From: Janthinobacterium sp.
GTDB taxonomy: Bacteria > Pseudomonadota > Gammaproteobacteria > Burkholderiales > Burkholderiaceae_D
Assembly (NCBI GenBank): GCA_003133225.1
Contig: PKWL01000069.1
Coordinates: 1-64,000, forward strand
Reading direction: 5' to 3'
Length of the DNA stretch: 64,000 nt
This document shows positions 55,961 through 64,000 of this stretch, in pieces. Numbering within the stretch: position 1 is the first letter of the stretch; each line of letters opens with the position of its first letter. The notes under the pieces were generated by a model that saw only the letters and a list, made by a program, of their open reading frames with translations, was not told where the DNA came from and did no database searches. Position numbers and translations under genes: made by a program.

Positions 55961-55987
55961 GGCTGCCGGCTGCCGGCTGCCGGCTGC
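55961..55987. repeat. Short tandem repeat (ggctgcc)
   Basis: Three full copies and one six-base copy of ggctgcc, intergenic, between the thioredoxin-like gene and the MFS gene. Confidence 0.8.
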
Positions 55988-56078
55988 GTTAACGCGCACG
56001 ACGACGGCTTGCGCTGAACTTGTGCGGTCATTGATTTTTCATGTAAGGTCCGCTTTCATTTCCAAAAGGAAAACAGCA

Positions 56079-57389
56079 ATGAGTCAGCCTCATCCCGCGC
56101 CAGTCAAGGCGAATTCCAGCGCCACCATTTTGTTTGCCAGCCTGATTGGGACCACGATCGAATTTTTCGATTTTTATATTTACGCGACCGCCGCCGTCCT
56201 GGTATTTCCGAAGCTGTTTTTTCCCGCATCCGACCCCGCCGCGGCCACCTTGCAATCGCTGGCCACCTTTGCCATCGCGTTCTTCGCGCGTCCGATCGGC
56301 TCGGCCGTGTTCGGTCATTTCGGCGACCGCATTGGGCGCAAGGCCACCTTGGTGGCGGCCTTGCTGACGATGGGGGTGTCGACCGTGATGATCGGCCTGT
56401 TGCCAACTTATGCCTCGATCGGCACGCTCGCTCCCTTGTTGCTGGCATCGTGCCGCTTTGGACAGGGACTTGGCTTGGGCGGCGAATGGGGTGGCGCCGT
56501 GTTGCTGGCGACGGAAAACGCGCCGCCGGGCAAACGGGCCTGGTACGGCATGTTTCCCCAGTTGGGCGCGCCGATCGGCTTTTTCCTGTCCGGCGGAATT
56601 TTCCTGTTGCTAAGCCAGACCCTGAGCGACGTCCAGTTTTTTCGTTTCGGCTGGCGCATTCCCTTCCTGGCATCCGCCTTACTTGTCGTTGTCGGCCTCT
56701 ATGTGCGGCTAAAGCTGACGGAAACGCCGGCATTTCAACAGGTGCTTGCCAAAAATGAGCGCGTCAAAATTCCGGTGCTCACCGTGCTTAGCCGGCATAC
56801 CCGCGTTCTGGTGCTGGGCACCTTGATTGCGCTCGCCACTTTCGTGCTCTTTTATTTGATGACGGTTTTCGCGCTGAGCTGGGGCACGAGCGCCCTGCAT
56901 TTTTCGCGTCCCGACTTCCTTAAATTGCAACTGTTTTCCGTCCTCTTTTTCGCCCTGACGATCCCTGTTTCGGCCGTGCTGGCCGATCGTCATGGTCGCC
57001 GTCAGACATTGATCGTGGTGTCAGCGGGCATCTTTTTGTTCGGGCTCTTGCTAGCGCCCCTGTTCGGTTCCGGCAATACCTGGGAAGTCGCTCTGTTCTT
57101 GGCCCTCGGTCTAGGCTTGATGGGCATGACCTACGGACCGTTGGGCACCATGCTGGCGGAATTATTCCCGCCCCAAGTGCGTTATACGGGCGCTTCCTTG
57201 ACGTTCAATCTGGCCGGCATCCTGGGCGCTTCGCTGGCGCCCTACATCGCCACTTGGCTGGCAATTCACTATGGCTTGCAATACGTTGGCTATTATCTGT
57301 CCATCGCCGCGTTGCTAAGCTTAATTGCCCTGGTAATGACGGGAAAGGTCTCCGCAGATGCGCCCGCGTGGACCAATGAAAGCATTTGA
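56079..57389 (+). CDS. MFS metabolite:H+ symporter
   Basis: A 436-residue transporter with about twelve membrane helices, of the metabolite:H+ symporter group (ShiA/ProP/KgtP-like). Marks are LIGTTIEFFDFYIYATAAVLVF at helix 1, the loop 2-3 motif GHFGDRIGRKATLV, RFGQGLGLGGEWGGAVLLA near helix 4, and the second-half motif ADRHGRRQTLIV. The substrate is probably a small organic acid but cannot be set from sequence. AAAAGGA precedes ATG 56079 and excludes a long upstream extension. Confidence 0.92.
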   Translation: MSQPHPAPVKANSSATILFASLIGTTIEFFDFYIYATAAVLVFPKLFFPASDPAAATLQSLATFAIAFFARPIGSAVFGHFGDRIGRKATLVAALLTMGVSTVMIGLLPTYASIGTLAPLLLASCRFGQGLGLGGEWGGAVLLATENAPPGKRAWYGMFPQLGAPIGFFLSGGIFLLLSQTLSDVQFFRFGWRIPFLASALLVVVGLYVRLKLTETPAFQQVLAKNERVKIPVLTVLSRHTRVLVLGTLIALATFVLFYLMTVFALSWGTSALHFSRPDFLKLQLFSVLFFALTIPVSAVLADRHGRRQTLIVVSAGIFLFGLLLAPLFGSGNTWEVALFLALGLGLMGMTYGPLGTMLAELFPPQVRYTGASLTFNLAGILGASLAPYIATWLAIHYGLQYVGYYLSIAALLSLIALVMTGKVSADAPAWTNESI

Positions 57390-57523
57390 CTGCCCGCTCG
57401 ATGGACAGCGCCGCCGCTAGTCACGGTGGACGCAAGGGATCGCGGGCGGGGTAGCGCGCCGCCTAGATTTGCTGCGTGCGCTGACGTACGGAAGCAAGTT
57501 AATTAAAACTGTAGAGTGTGGGC

Positions 57524-58738
57524 ATGAAAAAAAAATCTGCCAACTCGGTCCAATTTGGTGATCGCTCGGCGGCATTAAATGCCGCTCGCAATCTCAAAAT
57601 GGCCAAATCGACGCGGGCGTACGTGCGCGGTTCCACGGTCAAATTCTACGAATGGCTCGACTCGTCTGGCACCAGCCGATTGCCGGAAGGGCCGCCAATC
57701 TGGATTTGCGGTGATTGTCATGTTGGCAATATTGGCCCCGTGGCCGACGTCGAGGGCAACGTCGCCCTTGAAATTCGCGATTTTGATCAAACCGTTATCG
57801 GCAACCCGGCCCACGATTTGATACGGCTTGGTTTATCTCTCGCAATGTCGGCCCGCGATTTCGACTTACCCGGGGTAGCTACTGCGAACATGCTCGAGCA
57901 TTTGATACTGGGCTATGAGTATGGGTTCACGAAAGGCGGGAAAAAAACGACCACGACGGAGCAGCCTCCTGCCGTCGAAATCGTCATGAAAGAAGCGTTG
58001 AGCCGTTCATGGAAACAGCTCGCAAATGAACGCATAGGGGGAGCTAATCCCACCATTCCTCTGGGCCGGCGTTTTTGGCCACTCACCAAGGGGGAAAACG
58101 CAGCCATATGGGGGATCTTTGCGGGAGACGACGTACAGGAGCTGACAGCCTCCTTGCGCCCGCATGGCGAGGGCGCACCGATCAGGGTCCTAGATGCAGC
58201 TTACTGGCGCAAGGGGTGTAGCTCGCTCGGCTTATTGCGCTACGCCGTTTTAATTGAGTTCGAAGAAACGGCGGCCGCCGGCAAGGCCCTGTATCTGCTC
58301 GATATAAAAGAGGCGGTAAAAACTGCCGCTCCGCGCCAGGCCGGCGCCAAGATGCCACGTGATAACGCCATGCGTGTCGTCCATGGCGCACGCCAGTTGG
58401 CACCTGCTCTGGGAAATCGCATGGCCGCCACCCGCATGCTGGATCGGCCCGTATTTGTGCGCGAACTGCTGCCGCAAGATCTCAAACTTGAGCTCAATCA
58501 ATTAACCTGCGAGGATGCGATGGCCACGTCAAAATTTCTGGGCATGGTCGTTGGCAAGGCGCACGCGAATCAAATGGATGAGTTCGAGCGTAAGAATTGG
58601 CGCGGCGAATTGCGGCGCAATCGCACAAAAACGCTGGACGCACCGTCCTGGCTATGGTCAAGTATTGTCGATTTGGTCGTGAGCCATGAGCGCGCGTATC
58701 TGGAACATTGTCGGCGATTCGTGGGCGGCAAGCGCTAG
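57524..58738 (+). CDS. DUF2252 family protein
   Basis: About 404 residues of the DUF2252 family, which has a kinase-like fold. Conserved segments seen are FYEWLDS, WICGDCHVGNIGPVADVEGNVALEIRDFDQTVIGNPAHDLIRLGLSLAMSAR near residues 60-110 and VVHGARQLAPALGNRMAA near 285. The His-Asn and Asp-Phe-Asp residues may be the phosphotransfer site, but no substrate is established. GTG 57518 is an alternative start two codons earlier. It is monocistronic here. Confidence 0.88.
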   Translation: MKKKSANSVQFGDRSAALNAARNLKMAKSTRAYVRGSTVKFYEWLDSSGTSRLPEGPPIWICGDCHVGNIGPVADVEGNVALEIRDFDQTVIGNPAHDLIRLGLSLAMSARDFDLPGVATANMLEHLILGYEYGFTKGGKKTTTTEQPPAVEIVMKEALSRSWKQLANERIGGANPTIPLGRRFWPLTKGENAAIWGIFAGDDVQELTASLRPHGEGAPIRVLDAAYWRKGCSSLGLLRYAVLIEFEETAAAGKALYLLDIKEAVKTAAPRQAGAKMPRDNAMRVVHGARQLAPALGNRMAATRMLDRPVFVRELLPQDLKLELNQLTCEDAMATSKFLGMVVGKAHANQMDEFERKNWRGELRRNRTKTLDAPSWLWSSIVDLVVSHERAYLEHCRRFVGGKR

Positions 58739-58958
58739 CGCAACGGGCGAGGTCGCAGGCCGCAGGTCCGCACCACGGAATCGCCAAAAATAGTGACGCT
58801 AGAACCGACCGAGTTCTCGTTCCGATGGCTGCCATCTTCCCCGCTTGCGCAACATTCGCCGGCCAGAGTAAAACCGATGCGCGGCGGGCGCATGGGCGCA
58901 GCGCTTATCCAACGGGCGCAGGGCTTATCCGGCGCTGGCGAGGTCTGCCGCTTTTTTT

Positions 58959-60848
58959 TCAGATTTCAACCTGCGTGCCCAGTTCGATGACTCGGTTGGG
59001 GGGGATGCGATAGTAATCGGCGGCGCTGGGAGCATTGCGCGCCATGGCCACAAACAGGTGTTCGCGCCACTGCGCCATGCCGCCGCCGAGCGTCGCGATG
59101 AGAGTTTGCCGCGCAATGAAAAACGAGGTCTCCATCATCTCGAATTCCAGTCCCAACTGATTGCACATCGCCATGACCTTTGGAACGTTTGGCTCATCTT
59201 TGAAGCCCAGCGTGACATCCAACTGGTAACATGCATGGCCCAGATCTCGAATCCGAATTTGATCGCTCGGCGCCACCCATGGCACTTCGATAATATGCAC
59301 GGTCAAGAACACGAGACGCTCATGGATGATTTTATTGTGCGATAAGTTATGCAACAGCGCGTGTGGCACGCCGTCAGACTCGCTGCGCAGGAAGATCGAG
59401 GTACCAGGCACGCGCACCGGCGGCGCGATGAATAGGGACTGCAGAAAGTCTTCCAGCGGTATCGCGTGCTTTTGCAGGTTCTCGAAAACCAGTTGCCGGC
59501 CGCGCTTCCAAGTTGCCATGATGGTAAACACGGTAGCGCCCAGCGACAAGGGGAACCAACCGCCATGGGTTATCTTTAGCGCATTGGCCGAGAAGAACGC
59601 AAGATCAATGACGAGGAAGAAGACGGTAGCGAGCCAGGATAGGACGATGTTGTATTTCCAGCCGTAGAAAATCACGAAGAATGTCAACGTCGTCGTCACC
59701 GTCATGGTACCCGTGACGGCGATGCCATAGGCTGCCCCCAGGCTGGACGACGAGCCGAAACCGATCACGGCCAGCAAGACTGCAATCAGTTGCATCCAGT
59801 TCACGGCCGGGATGTAGATTTGACCGATTTCGCTGCTGGAGGTATGGATGATCTTCATGCGCGGCATAAAGCCGAGCGCGATCGATTCCCGCGTCATGGA
59901 AAAGGCACCGGAAATCGTTGCTTGCGATGCGATGATGGTCGCCGCGGTGGCTAAAATAATCAGGGGATAAATGCTCCAAGGGCCGAGCTGATGATAGAAG
60001 GGATTGTCTACCGTGCTCGGGTCCGATAACAACAATCCGCCTTGGCCCAGATAGTTGAGCGACAAGGCGGGGAATGCGAGCAGGAACCAGGCCAGGCGTA
60101 TCGGTTTCTTACCGAAGTGCCCCATGTCGGCGTACAACGCTTCGGCGCCGGTAAAAGCGAGGACGACGGCGCCGAGTGCGATAAATGCCGTCAGTCGGTT
60201 GTGATTTAAAAATGCAAAGGCGAACCAGGGATTGAGGGCGGCCAAAATTTGCGGCGCCTTCATGATGTTGATGACTCCCATCACGGCCAGCACCAGAAAC
60301 CAGACCACCATGGTCGGACCGAACCATTTGCCGATCCCGCCCGTGCCGCGCGACTGCACCGAATACAGCACGATGAGCACGACGACCGTTAGCGGCACCA
60401 CATAAGCTTTCAGTGCCGGGGTGGCAACTTCGAGACCTTCGATTGCAGACAGGACAGAAATGGCCGGTGTGATAACGCTGTCGCCATAAAACAATGCGGC
60501 GCCGAACAAGCCCATGATCATGAGCGGCACGTACCAGCGTGAGCCCTTGGGCACGGATGTCAAGGCCAATGCCATTAAGGCCATGATGCCGCCTTCGCCC
60601 CGATTATTGGCGCGCAGGATCAAGGTCACATATTTAATGGCAACAATAATGGTCAAGCCCCAAAAAATCAGCGAGATGACGCCAAACAGATTGGCCGGAT
60701 TGAACGAAAGGCCATGCTCTTTTTCAAAAACCGTTTGCAAGGTATAGAGGGGACTGGTACCGATATCACCATAGACGATACCGACGGCGGCCAAGGTGAG
60801 CGCGGCGACGCTGCTTTTTTTATGTTGCAGATTTAAGGAAGTGCTCAT
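58959..60848 (-). CDS. kup: Low-affinity potassium transporter Kup
   Basis: A 629-residue K+:H+ symporter of the KUP/HAK/KT family. Twelve membrane helices fill residues 15-450, including the signature GIVYGDIGTSPLYTLQTVF, RANNRGEGGIMALMAL and GALFYGDSVITPAISVLSAIEGLEV. A C-terminal cytoplasmic domain of about 180 residues follows. ATG 60848 begins MSTSLNLQHKKSS; a further 16 upstream residues are in frame but not family-like. It is alone on the minus strand. Confidence 0.97.
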   Translation of the reverse strand: MSTSLNLQHKKSSVAALTLAAVGIVYGDIGTSPLYTLQTVFEKEHGLSFNPANLFGVISLIFWGLTIIVAIKYVTLILRANNRGEGGIMALMALALTSVPKGSRWYVPLMIMGLFGAALFYGDSVITPAISVLSAIEGLEVATPALKAYVVPLTVVVLIVLYSVQSRGTGGIGKWFGPTMVVWFLVLAVMGVINIMKAPQILAALNPWFAFAFLNHNRLTAFIALGAVVLAFTGAEALYADMGHFGKKPIRLAWFLLAFPALSLNYLGQGGLLLSDPSTVDNPFYHQLGPWSIYPLIILATAATIIASQATISGAFSMTRESIALGFMPRMKIIHTSSSEIGQIYIPAVNWMQLIAVLLAVIGFGSSSSLGAAYGIAVTGTMTVTTTLTFFVIFYGWKYNIVLSWLATVFFLVIDLAFFSANALKITHGGWFPLSLGATVFTIMATWKRGRQLVFENLQKHAIPLEDFLQSLFIAPPVRVPGTSIFLRSESDGVPHALLHNLSHNKIIHERLVFLTVHIIEVPWVAPSDQIRIRDLGHACYQLDVTLGFKDEPNVPKVMAMCNQLGLEFEMMETSFFIARQTLIATLGGGMAQWREHLFVAMARNAPSAADYYRIPPNRVIELGTQVEI

Positions 60849-61513
60849 TTGTTGTTCGGTTGTAGTGCACGATTGGCGGCAAATGGAAACTGGCAAAAAT
60901 AGGACATTTGGGAGGTTTCACAATAAACCTTCACCCGCGCCGTGACGGCTCGCGAGCAGTGTGCCTCAAAGCGCATGCTGGCAGCAACATAAATATGCGA
61001 GGAGGCGTTGTTGTATGGATACTAATGGCTGGGATGTGGCGCTGTTCACGTCAAGCGGGGCAGAAATTGAAATCGCCGCCAGCCAAAATCGACTTAGGCC
61101 CGACTAGGTCGTTCCGGGACATGCAAGAGGAGCGCTGCGAGCAAGCCCTGCGGGTGATCGTCTGCAGCGGCCGCACGGGGCCGCTTTTGCGGCGCGCAGT
61201 CGGCATCGAAATCGGCTTGAGCCAGGCTATTTGTGCGCAAGCGGGCCCGGGAGGACGCCGATGGGCGCCGTCTAAGGGACGATGAACAGTCTTTTGATCC
61301 CCCCTCTTTAGTAAGCATTTTCTTGCCTTGGATCAAATCCGAATGCTGACACGACGGGCTTTCCCAGTTACATTTGGATGGCATAAAGCCTAGCCGGTTC
61401 GTCGCGGGCAAAAGGGCGCTTCTGTGCTACAGCTCGGCATCTTTTTAATTCATCGCCACCGCCACTGGGAACCTGGTCAGGGGATTTGGGATTAATGTTT
61501 CGCAGGAGAAATA
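60849..61513. other. Intergenic stretch between kup and hemerythrin genes
   Basis: Bases between two divergent genes. Frames up to 125 codons are open on the plus strand (60908-61285) but the translation is basic and motif-free. The stretch must carry the kup promoter and, near 61470-61500, that of the hemerythrin gene. Otherwise I see nothing. Confidence 0.4.
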
Positions 61514-61966
61514 GTGCAAGAAAAAAGGAGGAGTGTGGTGTCGTGGCCGTCGCAAATGATGTTGGGCATTGCTGCGATTGACAACGCACACAAGGCATTG
61601 ATCGAAGAACTGGCGCGCCTCATGATAACGCCTGACGGACAATTCGAGGCCGGTTTGGCGGCTCTGATCGCCCGCATGCAGTGCGATTTCTGTGAGGAAG
61701 AGGCGTTAATGGAAGCGATCGATTTCACGGGGCTCCCAAGGCATCGCGAGCAACATGCAAGAGTGTTGAGCACACTTTACCATGTCATTCCCGGTGTCAT
61801 GCAGGGCGACTGCGCAGCGGCGCGCAAAGTGATTGGATTAATACCGCACTGGTTTCTGTTTCACCTGTCCAGCATGGATACACAATTGGCCCTGGCACTT
61901 GATCTGGTTGGTCTGCAAGCGTCGCCACCTCGATTACCGATTGCGCAACCCAATGTCGTCCGATGA
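61514..61966 (+). CDS. Bacteriohemerythrin with one altered iron ligand
   Basis: A 150-residue four-helix hemerythrin-like protein for di-iron O2 binding or sensing. The expected ligands are His26 (DNAHKAL), Glu62, His77 and His81 (HREQH), His117 and Asp122 (WFLFHLSSMD). The His normally four residues before the Glu is Asp58 (CDFCEEEALM). A GTG start with CAGGAGA upstream is the best choice. The altered ligand may weaken or change the iron site. Confidence 0.9.
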   Translation: MQEKRRSVVSWPSQMMLGIAAIDNAHKALIEELARLMITPDGQFEAGLAALIARMQCDFCEEEALMEAIDFTGLPRHREQHARVLSTLYHVIPGVMQGDCAAARKVIGLIPHWFLFHLSSMDTQLALALDLVGLQASPPRLPIAQPNVVR

Positions 61967-62059
61967 CCGCAGACCCCATGACGTCTTGCATAAAGCAAGG
62001 GCCTGGACGACAGAATTTCAACTTGGCCTGGGCGCACGCCCGCCGACCTGAAGTCAGTC

Positions 62060-62088
62060 TTGACAAGAAAAAAAATACCCCGGATAAT
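62060..62088 (+). promoter_or_regulatory. Promoter of tRNA-Met
   Basis: A perfect -35 box TTGACA (62060-62065) and a GATAAT -10 (62083-62088) with 17-base spacing, followed by a GC-rich discriminator (gcgcgact), typical of growth-rate and stringent control of tRNA genes. Confidence 0.8.
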
Positions 62089-62100
62089 GCGCGACTGTTG

Positions 62101-62177
62101 GGTGATATAGCTCAGTTGGTTAGAGCACAGCATTCATAATGCTGGGGTCGGTGGTTCAAGTCCACCTATCACCACCA
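62101..62177 (+). tRNA. tRNA-Met (elongator), anticodon CAU
   Basis: The 77-base sequence folds as a cloverleaf: acceptor stem ggtgata with tatcacc, D arm gctc-gagc, anticodon stem cagca with tgctg around loop ttcataa (anticodon CAT), variable loop ggggtc region, T arm ggtgg-ccacc with ttcaagt, and encoded CCA at 62175-62177. The acceptor and anticodon stems resemble elongator tRNA-Met more than tRNA-Ile2 (lysidine), though the latter cannot be excluded by sequence alone. An integrase gene follows, so this tRNA is the likely attachment site of an island. Confidence 0.93.
62150..62177 (+). other. Probable island attachment site (attL) in the tRNA 3' end
   Basis: Tyrosine integrases of this type usually recombine in the T-arm/acceptor part of a tRNA, which is rebuilt by the incoming copy. 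Bases 62150-62177 are the candidate core. The second copy is not in the window. Confidence 0.55.
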
Positions 62178-62211
62178 AAAACACGTTTCAGGAAGTTCAG
62201 TAACGTACAGG

Positions 62212-62247
62212 AACCCGCCTCTAGCCCAGTGCTGATGCGGGTTTTTT
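62212..62247 (+). terminator. Terminator after tRNA-Met
   Basis: A seven-base-pair stem (62212-62218 with 62237-62243) with a six-T run ending at 62247, 35 bases after the CCA end. It would end the tRNA transcript before the integrase gene. Confidence 0.7.
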
Positions 62248-62289
62248 GTTCTTTAAGGGTTACTGACGTCCATTTACATCCAAGGTTTT

Positions 62290-62340
62290 TGCATATATAT
62301 TTGAATATACGAAATGGTATATGAAAAACGGATATATGCA
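62290..62340. promoter_or_regulatory. AT-rich inverted repeat just upstream of the integrase gene
   Basis: Nine-base inverted repeat tgcatatat (62290-62298) and atatatgca (62332-62340) flanks an AT-rich segment three bases before the integrase ATG. It could be an autoregulatory operator or an accessory-protein site for integration. Confidence 0.4.
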
Positions 62341-62342
62341 AA

Positions 62343-63617
62343 ATGCCTAAATTAGCCAAACCTCTGACCGACATCCAGCCCCGAAATGCAAAGGGAGGCA
62401 TCAAACCGAAGGGGTTTGGCGACCGAAAACAGGAGGAGCCGACTGACAAACCCTACACATTGCCAGATGGAGGCGGGCTCTACTTGCTAGTGAACCCGGA
62501 CGGCTCCAAATACTGGCGCATGCAATGCCGCTTCGCAGGAGCGCCACGATTGCTTGCCTTCGGAAAATACCCTGATGTATCACTTGCCACCGCCCGGGAA
62601 CTGCGCCAGCAAGCTAAAGCGCAGATCAGGGCGGGTATAGACCCCGCACAGGCCAAGCGCCTAGAAAAATTAAACCAAGCAACCGCCAACGCGAACACGT
62701 TCGAAGCAGTAGCACGTGAGTGGCACGCGAACAAGCTGGAAACTTGGCAACTCCGTACAGCGACCAATGTTCTGCACCGGCTGGAAAAGGATGTTTTCCC
62801 TTTGATCGGCAAGCAGCCGATAGCCGACATCCGGGCGCCTGTCATGCTGGACGTGTTGCGCCAAATTGAAAAGCGTGGCGCGCTGGAAATGGCAAAGCGC
62901 CAAGGGCAAGTGTGCGGTCAAATTTTCCGCTTCGCGATCGCTAGCGGCAAGGCCGAGATAGACCCTGTGCAGAGCCTACGGGGTGCCCTCAAGCCCAGCG
63001 CCAGGGGACACCACGCCGCGATTACAGCCGACGACCTGCCTGACTTCATCCGAGATTTTGAAAAAATAGAAGGCCGCATGTTTGTGCCGACGAAGGTCAT
63101 GTTCAGGTTGATGATGCTGACCTTTGTTCGCACCAGTGAATTGACCGAAACGCCTTGGGCGGAAATCGACCTTGAAAATGAGTCATGGGTGATCGACTGG
63201 CGCAGAATGAAGATGGGGAAAAAGAAGCTCAACCCGCGCAAGGTAAGCCATCATGTGTTCTTGCCGCGCCAAGGGTGGGAATTGCTCCGTGAACTTCACA
63301 CTATTACGGGCAACAATAAATTCCTCTTCCCGAATCAGCGCGATCATGAAAAATCCACGACCAACTTCGGCATCTTGGCGGCGCTAAAGCGTATGGGCTA
63401 TAGCGGAAAAATGACAGGCCATGGGTTTAGATCGCTGGCCATGGGCGTCATCAAGGAGCGCCTAGGCTATCGGCATGAGGTAGTGGACCGTCAGCTATCC
63501 CATGCGTCCGGCGACACATACGGTGAAGCCTACGACCGCGCCATGTTCTTTGATGAGCGAAAGGTGATGATGCAGCAATATGCCGATTATATTGACAGCG
63601 TAGCTACCGCAAAGTGA
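62343..63617 (+). CDS. int: Tyrosine-type site-specific integrase (DUF4102 family)
   Basis: A 424-residue integrase of the P4/CP4-57 type found at tRNA-associated islands. The N-terminal arm-binding DUF4102 domain (about 5-110: LTDIQPRNAKGG, LPDGGGLYLLVNPDGSKYWRM, FGKYPDVSLATARELRQQAK) is followed by a core-binding domain and the catalytic domain. Catalytic residues seen are Arg263 (FVRTSEL), the basic strand near 290-300, His360 and Arg363 (TGHGFRS), His387 (LSHASGD) and nucleophile Tyr397 (EAYDRA). The GC content is lower than in the neighbouring core genes, consistent with transfer. Confidence 0.95.
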   Translation: MPKLAKPLTDIQPRNAKGGIKPKGFGDRKQEEPTDKPYTLPDGGGLYLLVNPDGSKYWRMQCRFAGAPRLLAFGKYPDVSLATARELRQQAKAQIRAGIDPAQAKRLEKLNQATANANTFEAVAREWHANKLETWQLRTATNVLHRLEKDVFPLIGKQPIADIRAPVMLDVLRQIEKRGALEMAKRQGQVCGQIFRFAIASGKAEIDPVQSLRGALKPSARGHHAAITADDLPDFIRDFEKIEGRMFVPTKVMFRLMMLTFVRTSELTETPWAEIDLENESWVIDWRRMKMGKKKLNPRKVSHHVFLPRQGWELLRELHTITGNNKFLFPNQRDHEKSTTNFGILAALKRMGYSGKMTGHGFRSLAMGVIKERLGYRHEVVDRQLSHASGDTYGEAYDRAMFFDERKVMMQQYADYIDSVATAK

Positions 63618-64000
63618 ACACCGGAGCCGGAACCGCAAAATGTCGTGAAACACGCATGGATAAACGATTTACATTTTTTATAAATCAATCATGCCCCCTA
63701 AAAATGCCCCTAAAAATAATTCCCTACCCTTTGTTGTTATGTCATTGACAGTCCATGGCGCTTTTTCCGTATTGGGCGAGCACTCAGGTGTCTGGTTGGT
63801 CACGCGAGGGTGGCACGCAGCACATACCAAATTCAAAATCGTTTCGCCGCTGGAGCGCAACGCCCCGTGAAAATGCTAAGTACTGTGCTGTCACCAACAG
63901 TTAAGAAGCCAGATAACCTATTTAATATTGAATGATAGTTAGGCGAACCATCATCCATTCCTTGCTCCCAGCGTATCTCATTTTCATAAAATTCGGCTTT
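63618..64000. other. Stretch after the integrase, start of the island
   Basis: AT-richer than the core genome. A short plus-strand frame (ATG 63690 to stop 63867-63869, 59 codons) begins MPPKNAPKNNSLP and has no recognised motif; an overlapping minus-strand frame at 63678-63860 is equally unconvincing. No other element is seen before the window edge. Confidence 0.4.

Noticed and set aside
55961-55987. CRISPR-like array
   Set aside because: Only a seven-base tandem repeat with no spacers; no CRISPR array or cas gene was seen anywhere in the window.
60908-61285. 125-codon plus-strand frame upstream of the hemerythrin gene
   Set aside because: No start context or motifs, and basic composition; treated as non-coding.
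62101-62177. Initiator tRNA-Met
   Set aside because: The acceptor stem is fully paired at the first position and the anticodon stem lacks the three G-C pairs of initiator tRNA.

Overview
The window reads as about 64 kb of high-GC chromosome from a betaproteobacterium of the order Burkholderiales, most likely Oxalobacteraceae. This rests on gene order and protein signatures: the accC-accB-aroQ-tlpA block, a pilGHIJ-chpA twitching chemosensory cluster, pyrR-pyrB beside a degenerate pyrC, and the miaB-phoH-ybeY-corC-lnt-glyQS run. No rRNA, plasmid or prophage structural genes were seen, and almost everything is conserved core genome.

Layout. Positions 1-512 hold the Lys/Ala/Pro-repeat tail of a histone H1-like protein with a strong terminator. 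yggT and a DUF167 gene follow (598-1433), then a structured intergenic stretch with a probable minus-strand terminator. From 8641 down to 1800 runs a minus-strand operon: conserved hypothetical, tlpA, aroQ, accB, accC, prmA, a zinc-ribbon DUF3426 protein and a PfkB-family kinase. An IS200/IS605-type element (about 8684-10772) sits between this operon and the divergent mpl operon. Its tnpB is full length and its tnpA is broken. From 10819 to 17916 the plus strand carries mpl, yqiA, ubiC, an RNase II-family gene, a tonB-like gene, aroE and mtgA. hemL and thiD are on the minus strand (18040-20212).

Positions 20267-29613 carry rubredoxin and the type IV pilus chemosensory system (pilG, pilH, pilI, pilJ, chpA). 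A 1.37 kb stretch without recognisable genes separates this from yqgE-ruvX-pyrR-pyrB-pyrC'-plsC. ApaH is on the opposite strand. The phosphomannomutase, waaC and waaA genes (36916-40588) supply sugar precursors and LPS inner core. A long minus-strand block (51586 down to 40614) carries miaB, phoH, ybeY, corC, lnt, glyQ, glyS, gmhB, a PlsC-type acyltransferase and a YgjP-type metallopeptidase. RNA modification, ribosome maturation, glycyl-tRNA charging and envelope synthesis therefore share one transcriptional direction.

The right part (52335-61966) is looser: a small HTH protein, an HDOD protein with a partner, a ChaN-like lipoprotein, a thioredoxin-like protein, an MFS symporter, a DUF2252 protein, the potassium transporter Kup and a bacteriohemerythrin. 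At 62101 there is an elongator tRNA-Met(CAU) followed at once by a tyrosine integrase (62343-63617), which marks the entry of a tRNA-targeted genomic island whose cargo lies beyond the window.

No clearly undescribed multi-gene system was recognised. The most interesting items are the TnpB element, whose expected guide would come from the flanking promoter region; a TnpB without the usual zinc finger; the structured non-coding stretch at 1467-1800; a dihydroorotase homologue that has lost its metal-binding histidines; a hemerythrin with an Asp where an iron-ligand His is expected; and the integrase/tRNA boundary with its repeats.
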